DNA from: Allosphingosinicella deserti
Lineage (GTDB): Bacteria; Pseudomonadota; Alphaproteobacteria; Sphingomonadales; Sphingomonadaceae
NCBI RefSeq assembly: GCF_003012735.1
Contig: NZ_PXYI01000001.1
Coordinates: 248,001 to 312,000 of the forward strand
Direction of reading: 5' to 3'
DNA: 64,000 bases
Positions within the stretch are counted from its first letter, which is position 1; every line of letters begins with the position of its first letter. The notes beneath the pieces were generated by a model. The model made no database searches. It was not told the origin of the DNA and was given only the letters and a program-made list of their open reading frames with translations. The position numbers and the translations under genes are program-made. Shown here in pieces: positions 29,803-40,517 of the stretch.

Positions 29803-30186
29803 ATGCCGGTAAACGTCCTCGTCGTCGATGACAGCAAGCTCGCGCGGATCAACGCAGGCAAGGCGCTGACCCAGCTCCAGCCGGATTGGCGCCGGGTGGA
29901 GGCGGCAAGCGCTGCCCAGGCCCTCGATATCGTTGCCGCCGAGCCGATCGACATCGCGCTTATCGACTTCAACATGGAAGAGAAAGACGGGCTGACTCTC
30001 GCCGGGGAGTTGCGCGACATGCACCCGACGATGCCGATCGCGATCATCACCGCCAATATCCAGGACGAGATCATCGCCCGGGCGCGCGCGCTCAATGCCT
30101 CGTTCGTCGCCAAGCCGCTTACTGCCGAAGGGCTGCAGGGCTTCATTTCCGGAGCCTCTCTTCGTCTCAAATCGGTCGGAAAGTGA
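29803..30186 (+). CDS. Single-domain response regulator, CheY-like
   Basis: The 127-residue receiver domain starts at ATG 29803; a GTG 15 bases upstream in frame is an alternative. It shows the acidic pair D9-D10, phospho-site Asp55 (A-L-I-D-F-N-M), Thr in I-I-T-A-N and Lys in V-A-K-P-L. It lies between the STAS gene and cheC, so it is probably the CheA target and the CheC substrate. The 103-bp gap before it is the largest inside the operon and could hold an internal promoter. Confidence 0.93.
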   Translation: MPVNVLVVDDSKLARINAGKALTQLQPDWRRVEAASAAQALDIVAAEPIDIALIDFNMEEKDGLTLAGELRDMHPTMPIAIITANIQDEIIARARALNASFVAKPLTAEGLQGFISGASLRLKSVGK

Positions 30187-30824
30187 TCGTGGGCGGCATC
30201 GAGCTTACCGAGCTCGAGCAGGATGCGCTCACCGAAGTCGTGAATATCGGCGTCAGCCGCGCCGCCGCAGCACTTCGCAAGATGGTCGGCAAGCAGGTCT
30301 TGCTGTCGGTCCCAGCGGTCGAGATCGTCACCCGCGAGCGCGCCGCGACCCTGCTCGGCGAGCGCGAAAGCGATGAACTGGTCGCCGTCCGTCAGAGCTT
30401 TGCCGGCGCCTTTTCGGGGCGGGCGATGCTGATCTTCCCCGAGGACAACAGCCTGGACCTGGTGCGCGCCGTCACCGGAGACGAGCTGTCGCCCGAGGAA
30501 GTCGTCGAAATGGAGGAGGAAGCACTTTCCGAGACCGGCAACGTCATCCTGAACGGCTGCCTCGCCACCATGGCGAACATGCTGAAGCGGCCGCTGACCA
30601 TGTCCATTCCGGTCGTCTTTCGCGGGGGCGGATCCGATCTGTTCAATCCCGACCCGGAGGCGGGGGAGGATGGCCTGGTGCTGTTCCTGTACATCAATTT
30701 CACGGTGCTCGAGCGCAATCTGCGCGGCTACATCGCCATGATGATGGACATGCCGTCGCTGGCGACCCTCAAGGATCTGTTGGGTCAGTTCATCGCGGAG
30801 GTTGTGGGCGAGGCGCCGCAATGA
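30183..30824 (+). CDS. cheC: CheC-family CheY-P phosphatase
   Basis: Dephosphorylates CheY-P. The 213-residue protein starts at a GTG overlapping the preceding stop. It has both active-site signatures of the CheC/CheX/FliY family (D/S-x3-E-x2-N-x22-P). The first is Asp14, Glu18, Asn21 and Pro44; the second is Glu113, Glu117, Asn120 with the Pro 23 residues on. Two intact sites predict an active enzyme. No cheD, the usual CheC partner, lies nearby. The gene ends 15 bp before a hybrid kinase. Confidence 0.9.
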   Translation: MIVGGIELTELEQDALTEVVNIGVSRAAAALRKMVGKQVLLSVPAVEIVTRERAATLLGERESDELVAVRQSFAGAFSGRAMLIFPEDNSLDLVRAVTGDELSPEEVVEMEEEALSETGNVILNGCLATMANMLKRPLTMSIPVVFRGGGSDLFNPDPEAGEDGLVLFLYINFTVLERNLRGYIAMMMDMPSLATLKDLLGQFIAEVVGEAPQ

Positions 30825-30839
30825 CCGGATGTCCTTGCC

Positions 30840-32867
30840 TTGACTGAGACTCCCCCGGATCTCACCGGCCTGTTCGGCACGACGGCCCTGCGCGAGCCGG
30901 GAACGCTCGCCGATCTCGGCGAACGGCTCAACGTTTCGCTGGCCGCGGCGGGTGCCGCCGGCGCCTGGGACTGGGACATCGAGGCCGCCCGCCTTTACTT
31001 CGATCCCCGTCTGGCGGCGCTCTATGGCATTGACGCGGAAAAGGCGGCTCAGGGGCTGCCGACGGATACGTTCTTCGCCGCGATCGATCCCTCCGATGCG
31101 CCGCGCATTCGCATCGCCGTCGCCGGCATGCTCCATGGCGCCGAGGTTTTCCTGAAGAGCTACCGCCTGCGTGCCGCAGACCGATCGGTACGCTGGGTCG
31201 AGGCACACGGCCGTTGTCATTATGATCTGAACGAGCGGCCGGTTCGCTTTTCCGGGATTCTGATCGACGTCACGGCGCGCCAGCGGATCGAGGAGCGTCT
31301 TCGCATCGCCCAGAGCGCAGGCGGTGTTGGTACCTTCGAGCATGTGCCGGGCTTCGGGACGGTCGCCGTCTCCGAGCAATTCTGCCGTCTGCTCGGCCTC
31401 CACCCCGCTGGGGTCCTGCCGGTGGCCACGGTCAACCGCACCGTCAACGAAGGCCAGCCGCCGCTCTTCGACGGGGTGACCAATCCGGAGCACGGAGTCG
31501 ATTACGCCGAAATCTGCATCCGCCGCGCCGATGACGGCGTGCAGCGCTGGATCGCCCTCCGGGGTGAAGCGGTTCGCGACATCGAGGGCGGCGGCGTTCG
31601 CCATGTCGGCGTGATCTACGATATCACCGAATCCCGTCACACTCAGGAGCAGCTCCGCGAGCTGAACGAGACGCTCGAGGCGCGGGTCGAGGAAGAGATT
31701 GCGAGCCGCAAGGAGGCCGAGGACGCACTCCGCCAGGCACAGAAGATGGAAGCGGTCGGCCAGCTGACCGGTGGCATCGCCCATGATTTCAACAATCTGC
31801 TGACCGTGATCATCGGCAATATCGACATGGCGACGCGGCGCCTGGCCGAGGACGCCGACGCGCGCGTCGGTCGCGCGCTCGGCAACGCCCTCAAGAGCTC
31901 GGAGCGTGCTGCATCGCTGACCCAGCGCCTGCTCGCTTTCTCGCGCCGCCAGCCGCTCGATCCCAAGAAGGTCAATCTTGGGCGTCTGGTCGACGGGATG
32001 AACGATCTGCTGACCCGCACCCTCGGCGAGCGGATTTCGTTGAGGACGCGGATCGCGCCGGATCTGTGGCGCGTCGAGGTCGATGCCAACCAGCTCGAGA
32101 ATGCGATCCTCAACCTGGTCGTCAACGCCCGGGATGCCATGGACGGTACCGGGAGCCTCACCGTCGCCGCGACCAACGAGCGGGTGACCGCGCCTTCCGC
32201 CCACTCCTCGATGCAAATCGGGGATTATGTCGCAATCTCGATCTCGGACACCGGCGGCGGCATGGACGAGGCGACGATCGCGCGCGCCTTCGATCCGTTC
32301 TTCACCACAAAGGAAGTCGGCAAGGGGACCGGCCTCGGCTTGTCGATGGTCTACGGCTTCGTTCACCAATCGGGCGGCGAAGTGGAGATCCGATCCACCG
32401 TCGGGGAAGGCACGACGATCAGGATTCTGCTTCCGCGCCTCCACGGTTCTCATGTCGAGGGTGAGGATCAGGTGGCGCAGGAGGCGAAGCAGGGCCGGCT
32501 CAGCGAGACGATCCTGGTCGTCGAGGATGACGAGGATGTCCGCAATTATGCGGTCGAGGGGCTTCGCGAGCTCGGCTACGCGGTGCTGGAGGCGCGCGAT
32601 CCCGCGCATGCGATGGACGTCCTGCGCCACAGCGGCAAGGCGATCGCTTTGGTTCTCACCGACGTGATCATGCCCGGCATGACTGGTCGCGAGCTTGCGG
32701 AAACCGCACGGGTCTTCTCGCCCGGCCTGCGCATCCTCTACATGTCCGGCTATCCGCGCGACGTGATCGTCCGCGACGGGCGGCTCGAGCCCGGCGTCGA
32801 CCTCCTCCCCAAGCCGTTCACCTATCAGGCGCTTGCCGCCAAGGTGCGGGAAATGCTTGACGATTGA
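30840..32867 (+). CDS. PAS-PAS hybrid histidine kinase with receiver
   Basis: Soluble sensor kinase of 675 residues. Two PAS-like domains occupy about residues 30-145 and 150-270, the second ending in I-Y-D-I-T-E-S. A short coiled coil leads to a HisKA domain with [11 protein letters not shown] (phospho-His), an HATPase domain ([19 protein letters not shown]) and a receiver with intact Asp in V-L-T-D-V-I-M-P. The only usable start after the cheC stop in this frame is TTG 30840, with no clear Shine-Dalgarno, so it is probably translated by reinitiation at a low level. It likely belongs to the chemosensory transcript. Confidence 0.9.
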   Translation: MTETPPDLTGLFGTTALREPGTLADLGERLNVSLAAAGAAGAWDWDIEAARLYFDPRLAALYGIDAEKAAQGLPTDTFFAAIDPSDAPRIRIAVAGMLHGAEVFLKSYRLRAADRSVRWVEAHGRCHYDLNERPVRFSGILIDVTARQRIEERLRIAQSAGGVGTFEHVPGFGTVAVSEQFCRLLGLHPAGVLPVATVNRTVNEGQPPLFDGVTNPEHGVDYAEICIRRADDGVQRWIALRGEAVRDIEGGGVRHVGVIYDITESRHTQEQLRELNETLEARVEEEIASRKEAEDALRQAQKMEAVGQLTGGIAHDFNNLLTVIIGNIDMATRRLAEDADARVGRALGNALKSSERAASLTQRLLAFSRRQPLDPKKVNLGRLVDGMNDLLTRTLGERISLRTRIAPDLWRVEVDANQLENAILNLVVNARDAMDGTGSLTVAATNERVTAPSAHSSMQIGDYVAISISDTGGGMDEATIARAFDPFFTTKEVGKGTGLGLSMVYGFVHQSGGEVEIRSTVGEGTTIRILLPRLHGSHVEGEDQVAQEAKQGRLSETILVVEDDEDVRNYAVEGLRELGYAVLEARDPAHAMDVLRHSGKAIALVLTDVIMPGMTGRELAETARVFSPGLRILYMSGYPRDVIVRDGRLEPGVDLLPKPFTYQALAAKVREMLDD

Positions 32868-32938
32868 TCGTCTCCCTTGAAGCGCGCACGCCGCATCGGC
32901 GGCAGCGGCGGGTTGAACCCTCTGCCGGGGCGGCCTAA

Positions 32939-34081
<1,143 letters not shown>

Positions 34082-34264
34082 TCGAAGCCTCGCGTCGGTT
34101 TGTCCCGATGCGGTTGCAAAAATCGGGTTCTCCGCCCATTTCGTGGGCTTAGCGGGTGCGGCTGTTGGCGAGCCCCTCTCTCGTTGCGCGAAGCTGTTGC
34201 ACCCTGCTTTGCTTGCCACGCACGGCTACGGGGACTAAAGGGCCCGACCTTTCTGGAGTAGTGG

Positions 34265-35494
34265 ATGCTGTCGTCGACTGCCGCATTGCCCGCCCTGGAG
34301 GCAGACGCGTCTCCAAAGCGTCAATGGCCGGCGGCGATTCTGCTCGGGCTGGCGGCTCTTCTTTGGCTGATCGCGGGCTTTAGCCTGACAGGTCTGCAAC
34401 CGCAGCGCGCACTTCCCCATGCCGCCACTCCCGGTGCCAAGCCGCACATACCCGGCCTCGGCATACCGCCGGAGCCCGAGCCGATGCGCTTCCGCGACGT
34501 CGCTCCCTCTGACGCGCTGACGATCAATGCCGCGGTTCCGATCTCCGACCTTCCCAATCCCGCCGCGCGGCCGTTCGGCGTCAGCTTTGCGACGCCGGTC
34601 GATCGGCTGCGTGCGCTCGAATGTCTGACCGCGGCCGTCTATTACGAGGCGGCGACCGAACCGGTCGATGGCCAGCGTGCCGTTGCCCAGGTGGTGCTCA
34701 ATCGCGCCCGCCATCCGGCTTACCCACGCAGCGTCTGCGGCGTCGTCTTCCAGGGCTCGGAGCGGGCGACCGGCTGCCAGTTCACCTTCACCTGCGACGG
34801 CGCCATTCGCCGCACGCCGATGGCCGCCTTGTGGGCGCGGGCGCGCGCGATCGCCGAGGAAGCGCTTGCGGGCAAGGTCTACGCGCCGGTCGGCTGGGCG
34901 ACCCATTACCACACCAATTGGGTCGTGCCCTATTGGAGCTCGAGCCTGACCAAGCTCGCCAATGTCGGAACCCACATTTTCTATCGCTGGGAAGGCGGCT
35001 GGGGCCGTCCGCCGGCGTTCCGCTTCCGTCCTGCCGGGCTCGAGCCGCAGATCGCGCTGATGCGTTCGCTGACGTCGGATCCGTCGAGCCTGGCCGGCGC
35101 CGTCGAGACGACCACCGACGAAGCCGCCGCGCTGGCTGCAGCCGAGGCTGCGGCCAAGGGCGAATTGCCGCCGGGCGTGGTTCCCGCCACGTCGGCCGCC
35201 GGCGCGCTCACCTCCGACATCAGCAAGCGGCCGGTGATCCGCCGCTACGAGCCGATGACCCGCGAGGCGGCGACCGAAGCGGCCCTGGCGCGGGGCGGCG
35301 ATCCAGCCAGCAAGAGCCTCCATTGGGCGCTCTCCGGCCTGCCGGCGCCTGCCGGCTCGGCCCCGGCCGCCAAGCCTGCGGCCCCGGGTGCCGCGTCCAA
35401 GACCGAGGCTGCACCGGCGGCTTCGAAATGTCTCGAGGGCGTGCGCAAGCTGCCAAGCGCGACGCAAGGAACTGCGCAGCCTCAGGCCTGCTGA
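34265..35494 (+). CDS. SleB-type cell wall hydrolase
   Basis: Predicted membrane-anchored peptidoglycan hydrolase of 409 residues. A single N-terminal hydrophobic segment (about residues 22-43) is followed by a Pro-rich linker. The hydrolase_2/SleB domain begins near residue 115 with E-C-L-T-A-A-V-Y-Y-E-A-A, and contains V-A-Q-V-V-L-N-R, the V-C-G-V-V-F-Q-G-S loop, and G-W-A-T-H-Y-H-T. The Glu in Y-Y-E-A-A is the usual catalytic acid. The last 110 residues are Ala/Pro/Lys-rich and probably disordered. Such proteins are widespread in alphaproteobacteria for wall remodelling. Its stop codon directly abuts the stop of the converging CoA ligase gene. Confidence 0.9.
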   Translation: MLSSTAALPALEADASPKRQWPAAILLGLAALLWLIAGFSLTGLQPQRALPHAATPGAKPHIPGLGIPPEPEPMRFRDVAPSDALTINAAVPISDLPNPAARPFGVSFATPVDRLRALECLTAAVYYEAATEPVDGQRAVAQVVLNRARHPAYPRSVCGVVFQGSERATGCQFTFTCDGAIRRTPMAALWARARAIAEEALAGKVYAPVGWATHYHTNWVVPYWSSSLTKLANVGTHIFYRWEGGWGRPPAFRFRPAGLEPQIALMRSLTSDPSSLAGAVETTTDEAAALAAAEAAAKGELPPGVVPATSAAGALTSDISKRPVIRRYEPMTREAATEAALARGGDPASKSLHWALSGLPAPAGSAPAAKPAAPGAASKTEAAPAASKCLEGVRKLPSATQGTAQPQAC

Positions 35495-37111
35495 TCAGCC
35501 CGCGCCGTTCCGGGATGCGCGGCGAAGCTGATAACGCTGGAGCTTGCCGGTCGCCGTCTTCGGCAGGGCGCTGACGAACTCGATCTCGCGCGGATATTTG
35601 TAGGGTGCGATCGTCGCCTTCACATGCGCCTGCAGGATCGCGGCGAGCTCCGCTCCCGCATCGTGGCCCGAGGCCGCGACGATGAACGCTTTCACCTTCT
35701 GGCCGCGTTCCTCGCAGGCCACGCCGATCACCGCGCATTCCTCCACCGCGGGGTGCGCATAGAGGGCATTCTCCACCTCGGGCGCGGCGATGTTGTACCC
35801 GGACGAGATGATCATGTCGTCGGAGCGGGCGACATACCAGAAATAGCCGTCCTCGTCGGCACGGTAGGTGTCGCCGGTGACGTTCCAGCCCTCCTGGACA
35901 TAGAGACGCTGGCGCGGATCGTCGAAATAGCGGCAGCCTGTCGGACCCTTTACGGCCAGGCGGCCGGTGCCAGCAACGAGCGGTCTTCCCTCCGGATCGA
36001 GGATGCAGGCGCGGTAGCCGGGCACCGCCTTGCCGGTCGCGCCGGGCCGGATGTCGCTGCCGCCCGCGGAGATGAAGACGTGCATCATTTCGGTCGCGCC
36101 GATCCCGTCGACGATTTCGATGCCGGTGGCGTCATGCCAGGCGTGCCAGGTGGCGGCGGGGAGATGCTCGCCGGCCGAGACGCAGGTCCGAAGGCCCGGC
36201 AACCGGCTGCCACCGAGCGTGCCGAGCATCGCCTTATAGGCCGTGGGCGCGGTGCCGAGGGTGGTGACCGCATGCCGTGCGATCGCGTCCAGCAACGGTG
36301 CCGGTCCGGGCTGCTCGATCGTCACTGCGGTGCCGGCGAAGCGCCACGGGAAGATGAGCAGCATGCCGAGCCCGAAGGTGAAGGCGATCGGAGCCGAGCA
36401 GGTCCAGCGATCGCCGGCGCGGGGCCGCAGGATGTGGCGCGCGAAGCTGTCGGCGCAGGCGAGGATGTCGCGATGATAGTGGACGCAGCCCTTGGGATTG
36501 CCGGTGGTGCCCGAGGTAAAGGCGATGAGGGCGACGTCGTCGCCGGCGGTGTCGACCGGCTGGAAGTCGGCCGTGACGCTGCGCAGTCTCTCCTCGAGCG
36601 CGCCGTTGCCGCTGTCGCCGTCATAGACCAGGGTCGAGCGGATCAGCCCGCCTGCCGCCGCGGCGACTGCGAAATCCTCGAGGCAGCGGCGATCGACGAT
36701 GGCGTGGCTGATCCGGGCGCGGCCGATGATCGTGCCGAGTTCGAGCGGGCGCAGGATCGGCATGGTCGCGACGACGATGCCGCCGGCCTTGAGCACGCCG
36801 AGCCATGCCGCGAACAGCATCGCCCCATTGAGACCGCGCAGCAGCACCCGATTGCCGGGCACCAGGCCTTCCTCCTCGGTCAGCAGGCGCGCGATGCGGT
36901 TCGAGAGCGCCCGTATCTCGCCGTAGGTCCAGGTGCCCGCGTCGTTCAGAACGGCCAATGCCTCGTCGGCGCCGGTGCCGATCAACTCGGCGGCAGCATT
37001 GAAGCGCTCGGGGTAGCGGAGCTCGGGCAGATCGAAGAGAAATTCCGGCTGCTGCTCCGGTGGCGGCAGGCGATCCCGCACGAACGTGTCGAGATGCGCC
37101 GTGCGCGGCAT
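35495..37111 (-). CDS. Aromatic acid (2-aminobenzoate/benzoate-type) CoA ligase
   Basis: Activates an aromatic acid to its CoA thioester using ATP. The 538-residue adenylate-forming enzyme has T-S-G-T-T-G-N-P-K-G (phosphate loop), the aromatic-acid ligase segment A-F-T-F-G-L-G, T-G-D-T-Y-R-A-D-E-D-G, S-G-Y-N-I-A-A and the C-terminal catalytic Lys in T-A-T-G-K-L-Q-R. The architecture resembles benzoate and 2-aminobenzoate CoA ligases. The fused monooxygenase at the head of the operon makes 2-aminobenzoate (anthranilate) the best guess, as in Azoarcus evansii. The ATG overlaps the RidA stop (TGATG). It is the last gene of the minus-strand operon. Confidence 0.86.
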   Translation of the reverse strand: MPRTAHLDTFVRDRLPPPEQQPEFLFDLPELRYPERFNAAAELIGTGADEALAVLNDAGTWTYGEIRALSNRIARLLTEEEGLVPGNRVLLRGLNGAMLFAAWLGVLKAGGIVVATMPILRPLELGTIIGRARISHAIVDRRCLEDFAVAAAAGGLIRSTLVYDGDSGNGALEERLRSVTADFQPVDTAGDDVALIAFTSGTTGNPKGCVHYHRDILACADSFARHILRPRAGDRWTCSAPIAFTFGLGMLLIFPWRFAGTAVTIEQPGPAPLLDAIARHAVTTLGTAPTAYKAMLGTLGGSRLPGLRTCVSAGEHLPAATWHAWHDATGIEIVDGIGATEMMHVFISAGGSDIRPGATGKAVPGYRACILDPEGRPLVAGTGRLAVKGPTGCRYFDDPRQRLYVQEGWNVTGDTYRADEDGYFWYVARSDDMIISSGYNIAAPEVENALYAHPAVEECAVIGVACEERGQKVKAFIVAASGHDAGAELAAILQAHVKATIAPYKYPREIEFVSALPKTATGKLQRYQLRRASRNGAG

Positions 37112-37503
37112 CAATCCGGTACCACCGCCGTGGTTTCGATCTCGACGCGGGCATAATCCTCGACCAGGCGCGACACCTGGACCACCGCCATCGCCGGATA
37201 ATTGTGGCCCATGATCTCGCGCCAGGCCGCGCCGATCGAGGTCAGGCTCTGCCGGTAATCCTCGCAGCTGGTGACGTAGCAGGTCATCCGCACGATATGC
37301 TCCGCGCCGGCGCCATCCTCGGCCAGGATCGCCAGCGTGTTGCGCAGCACCTGGGCGAACTGACCGGCGAGATCGTGCGCGACGAAGCGCTCGGTCTCGT
37401 CCCAGCCGACTACACCCGCGGTGAAGATCATGCGGCCCTTGGCACTGATCCCGTTCGAATAGCCCTTGGGCCGCGGCCAGCCCGGCGGGAGCAAGGTCCT
37501 CAT
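37111..37503 (-). CDS. RidA (YjgF/YER057c/UK114) family protein
   Basis: Predicted enamine/imine deaminase of 130 residues. It matches the family over [13 protein letters not shown], the central [15 protein letters not shown] and the C-terminal [10 protein letters not shown]. In an aminobenzoyl-CoA pathway such an activity would release ammonia from the amino-cyclohexene intermediate, so its position inside this operon fits. It overlaps the dehydrogenase upstream by 4 bp and the ligase downstream by one base. Confidence 0.88.
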   Translation of the reverse strand: MRTLLPPGWPRPKGYSNGISAKGRMIFTAGVVGWDETERFVAHDLAGQFAQVLRNTLAILAEDGAGAEHIVRMTCYVTSCEDYRQSLTSIGAAWREIMGHNYPAMAVVQVSRLVEDYARVEIETTAVVPD

Positions 37504-38669
37504 CTCCGGTGCTCCGCCAGATGGGCGCGGGCGATCACGATCTTCTGCACTTCGGAGGCTCCCTCGTAGATGCGCAAGGCCCTGATCTCCCGATAGAGAC
37601 GTTCGACCGCGGCGCCGCGGGTGACGCCGAGGCCTCCGAAGATCTGCACCGCCTTGTCGATCACGTCTTGCGCGCTGTCTGTGGCGTGGAGTTTGGCGAG
37701 CGCCGCCTCGCGGCTGTTGCGCTGACGCTTGACGTCGCGGAGCCAGGCCGCGCGGTAGATCAGCAGCGCGGACGTTTCGACGTCGAGCACCATCTCGGCG
37801 AGCTTCGACTGGGTGATCGGATTGTCGGCGAGCATTCCGCCGCCGAGCCGCCGCGTCAGCGCGCGCCCGGTCGCCTCGGCGAGCGCGCGGCGGGCAAAGC
37901 CGAGGGCAGCGGCGCCGACGGTGGTACGGAAGATATCGAGCGTTGCCATCGCCTGAGCGAAGCCGCGGCCCGCTTCGCCGAGAATGGCATTGCCCGGGAG
38001 CCGCATCGCCGAGAACCGCAGAGTGGCGAGCGGGTGGGGGGCGATCACCTCGATCCGTTCGCCGTCGTCGAGCCCCGGAGTCCCGCGATCGACGAGAAAG
38101 GCCGAAAGACCCTTGGCACCAGACGCTTCGCCGGTGCGCGCGAACAGAATGTAGTAATCGGCGATGCCGCCGTTCGAGATATAGGTCTTGACCCCGTCGA
38201 CGATCCAACCGCCGTCGGTTGCGACGGCAGCCGTCTCGATCGCGGCGACGTCCGATCCCGACTCGGGTTCGGTCAGCGCGAACGCGGCGATCTTCTCGCC
38301 GCGGCCGACGGCGGGAAGATAGGTCTGTTTCTGCGCGTCGCTGCCGAACAGGCTGATCGTGCCCGATCCGAGCCCCTGCATGGCGAAGGCGAAATCGGCG
38401 AGCCCGGAGTGGCGGGCGAGCGTTTCGCGGATCAGCGCCAGCGATCGAACGTCGAGCGTCTCGTGCATGCCGCCATAAGCGGCGGGCACGCAATAACGAA
38501 GCCAACCCGCCGCCCCGAGCCTTGCAACGAGATCGCGGCAGGCGGCGTCGACGTCCGCGGGCTCGTCATCGTCGAGCGCGGCGACGCACCAGGCTTCGAG
38601 CTTTTCGGCGAGCACGCGATGGCTGTCGTCGAAGAACGGCCAATCGAGAAAGGAGAGATTGGCTTTCAC
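37500..38669 (-). CDS. Acyl-CoA dehydrogenase
   Basis: FAD-dependent alpha,beta-dehydrogenation of a CoA thioester. The 389-residue protein starts at GTG and has the signatures [10 protein letters not shown] (flavin and substrate binding), [11 protein letters not shown], and [11 protein letters not shown]. The Glu of [10 protein letters not shown] is in the place of the catalytic base. In this operon it would act on the ring-derived alicyclic CoA ester. It follows a gap that contains a REP-like repeat. Confidence 0.93.
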   Translation of the reverse strand: MKANLSFLDWPFFDDSHRVLAEKLEAWCVAALDDDEPADVDAACRDLVARLGAAGWLRYCVPAAYGGMHETLDVRSLALIRETLARHSGLADFAFAMQGLGSGTISLFGSDAQKQTYLPAVGRGEKIAAFALTEPESGSDVAAIETAAVATDGGWIVDGVKTYISNGGIADYYILFARTGEASGAKGLSAFLVDRGTPGLDDGERIEVIAPHPLATLRFSAMRLPGNAILGEAGRGFAQAMATLDIFRTTVGAAALGFARRALAEATGRALTRRLGGGMLADNPITQSKLAEMVLDVETSALLIYRAAWLRDVKRQRNSREAALAKLHATDSAQDVIDKAVQIFGGLGVTRGAAVERLYREIRALRIYEGASEVQKIVIARAHLAEHRR

Positions 38670-38715
38670 GTCTGACTCGCCTGCCTGCCACCGAAGGGGG
38701 TACTGGTCTCCGATT

Positions 38716-38779
38716 GCCCCTCTCCCACTTGGGGAGTGGGAGGGGCCCGCCCGGCGCCAGCCGGGTGGGACGGTGAGGG
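38716..38779. repeat. REP-like palindromic element, single unit
   Basis: The unit has a first hairpin (GCCCCTCTCCC, a few bases, then the complementary GGGAGTGGGAGGGGC), a second GC hairpin (CCCGCCCGGC/GCCGGGTGGG) and a terminal GGTGAGGG. Two more copies of this layout lie at 40376-40510. It sits between the crotonase and dehydrogenase genes of one operon, so it is transcribed and could affect message processing. Confidence 0.75.
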
Positions 38780-38783
38780 CAGT

Positions 38784-39599
38784 CTAATCACCCTCGAACT
38801 CCGGCGTGCGCTTTGCCGCGAAGGCTTCGAAGGCGCGGCGGAAGTCGTTGGTCGCCATGCAGATCGCCTGGGCCTGGGCTTCCATCTCGATCGCAGTCTC
38901 CAGGCTGACGTTCCATTCCATGGCGAGCTGGGTTTTGGTGATGCCGTGGGCGAAGGTCGGCCCGTCGGCGAGGCCGTGGGCGAGTGCCTGAGCTTCGGCG
39001 AGCAGCGCCTCGCGGGGAACGAGCCGGTTGTGGAAGCCCCAGCGTTCGCCTTCCTCGGCGGTCATCACCCGGCCGGTGAACAGCAATTCGCTGGCGCGGC
39101 CCTGGCCGATGATGCGCGGCAGGATCGCGCAGGCACCCATGTCGCAGCCGGCGAGGCCGACGCGGGTGAACAGGAAGGCGGTCTTCGCCTCGGGGGTGGC
39201 GAGGCGGATGTCGGAGGCCATTGCGACGATCGCGCCCGCGCCGACGCAGATGCCGTCGATGGCGGTGACGATCGGCTGCGGGCAGGCGCGCATCGCCTTG
39301 ACGAGGTCGCCGGTCATCCGGGTGAAATCGAGCAGGCCGGGCATCGCCCGCTCGGTGAGCGGCCCGATGATCTCGTGCACGTCGCCGCCGGAGCTGAAAT
39401 TTCCGCCGGCTCCGGCGATCACCACCGCCTTGACGGTGCGGGCACCGACGAGGGCCCGGAAGGTGTCGCGCAGCTCGGCATAGCTTTCGAAGGTGAGCGG
39501 GTTCTTGCGCTTGGGCCGGTTCAGTGTGATCGTCGCGACGCCGCCGTCGAACGTCCACAGGAAGTGCGCGGGCACGAAGTCTTCCGGATCGAACCTCAC
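38784..39599 (-). CDS. Enoyl-CoA hydratase/isomerase (crotonase) family protein
   Basis: Cytoplasmic crotonase-fold enzyme of 271 residues acting on a CoA ester. Fold motifs are V-A-T-I-T-L-N-R-P, the oxyanion loop [13 protein letters not shown], and the helix with A-S-D-I-R-L-A. The two Glu residues of classical hydratases are not at their usual places (G-A-G-A-I-V and F-T-R-V-G-L), while an Asp appears in G-C-D-M-G-A. This suggests a specialised reaction, such as ring hydrolysis, rather than plain hydration. Its GTG overlaps the SDR stop by 4 bp. A longer frame running on to 40448 passes antisense-like through the SDR gene and is not real. Confidence 0.88.
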   Translation of the reverse strand: MRFDPEDFVPAHFLWTFDGGVATITLNRPKRKNPLTFESYAELRDTFRALVGARTVKAVVIAGAGGNFSSGGDVHEIIGPLTERAMPGLLDFTRMTGDLVKAMRACPQPIVTAIDGICVGAGAIVAMASDIRLATPEAKTAFLFTRVGLAGCDMGACAILPRIIGQGRASELLFTGRVMTAEEGERWGFHNRLVPREALLAEAQALAHGLADGPTFAHGITKTQLAMEWNVSLETAIEMEAQAQAICMATNDFRRAFEAFAAKRTPEFEGD

Positions 39600-40369
39600 A
39601 TCACCTCTCCGCCGGCAACCGCGATCGCCTGGCCGTTGACCGCGCCGCTCTCCGGCAGGCACAGCCAGAGCACGGTGGCGGCAACCTCGTCGGGAGTGAC
39701 AAGCCGTCCCTGCGGATTGAATTTGGTGAGCTCGGCACGCGCATCGGCCTCGCTGCGGCCGGTCTTGGCCGCAATGTTCGCCACCGCTTCCTCGACGATG
39801 TCGGTCGCGGTGAAGCCGGGGCAGACGGCGTTGGCGGTGGTTCCGGTGCGCGCGAGCTCGATCGCCAGCGCGCGCATCAGGCCGATCGCGCCGTGCTTGG
39901 CGGCGACATACGGCGCAGCATAGGCATAGCCCTTGAGCCCGGCGGTCGAGGCGATGGTGACGATGCGGCCATTCTCCGCCGCGGTCACATCGGCGAGGGC
40001 CGCCTGGCAGCACAGCATCACGGCGTCGAGATTGACCGCCATGATTCCGCGCCAGATTTGGGCGCTGACCTTCCCGAAGGGCGCGGCCTGCGCCGCACCC
40101 GCATTGTTGACGAGGATGGTGATCGGGCCGTGGGCGGCGCGCGCGGCGGCGAACGCGACTTCGACATCGGAATGGACGGTGACATCGGCGGTTGCGGTTG
40201 CGACCTTGGTCCCGCCGGCGCGGAGTGCGTCGGCCGTCCGTTCGAGAACATCTTGGCGGCGGCCGAGCAGGGTAAGCTTGGCGCCTTCGGAGGCAAGCGC
40301 GTGGGCGATGGCCGCGCCAATGCCGGTACCTCCGCCTGTGATGAGCGCGTGGTGATTGGCGAGCTTCAT
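39596..40369 (-). CDS. Short-chain dehydrogenase (3-hydroxyacyl-CoA dehydrogenase-like)
   Basis: NAD(P)-dependent oxidoreductase of 257 residues. It has T-G-G-G-T-G-I-G (cofactor), N-N-A-G-A, the catalytic Ser in I-A-S-T-A-G and the Tyr-Lys pair in P-Y-V-A-A-K, then P-G-F-T-A-T-D. In the CoA-dependent aminobenzoate route it would oxidise or reduce a hydroxyl or keto group of the alicyclic intermediate. The message upstream carries a double REP-like element whose GAGGGG end lies at Shine-Dalgarno distance from the ATG. Confidence 0.92.
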   Translation of the reverse strand: MKLANHHALITGGGTGIGAAIAHALASEGAKLTLLGRRQDVLERTADALRAGGTKVATATADVTVHSDVEVAFAAARAAHGPITILVNNAGAAQAAPFGKVSAQIWRGIMAVNLDAVMLCCQAALADVTAAENGRIVTIASTAGLKGYAYAAPYVAAKHGAIGLMRALAIELARTGTTANAVCPGFTATDIVEEAVANIAAKTGRSEADARAELTKFNPQGRLVTPDEVAATVLWLCLPESGAVNGQAIAVAGGEVM

Positions 40370-40375
40370 TGCGAC

Positions 40376-40510
40376 CCCTCACCCTCCCGAGCCTTGCGGC
40401 TTGGGCCTTCCCCTCTCCCCAGATGGGAGAGTGGAAGGCAGCGGTCAAAAAGTCCCTCTCCCACGTGGGGAGAGGGAGGGGCCTGCCGCGAAGCGGCGCG
40501 AGGGTGAGGG
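40376..40510. repeat. REP-like element pair in inverted orientation
   Basis: Two units face each other. The left, read on the minus strand, and the right, read on the plus strand, both show a CCCTCTCCC-type hairpin, then a second variable GC hairpin (CCCAAGCC/GGCTCGGG on the left, GCCGC/GCGGC on the right), then GGTGAGGG. The second hairpins differ in sequence but keep pairing. The pair fills the gap between the flavin monooxygenase and the SDR gene. Confidence 0.78.
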
Positions 40511-40517
40511 ATGTTCG

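Noticed and set aside
29784-32630. 948-codon minus-strand frame opposite CheY, CheC and hybrid kinase
   Set aside because: All three plus-strand proteins have complete family motifs, so the antisense frame is a by-product of GC bias.
34082-34264. Possible small RNA or tRNA in the gap after tgt
   Set aside because: No cloverleaf, conserved tRNA arms or strong terminator could be found in this 183-bp gap.
38784-40448. Fusion of crotonase with an upstream 280-codon extension
   Set aside because: The extension reads through the SDR gene in a wrong frame with Arg-rich content; the crotonase has its own GTG overlapping the SDR stop.
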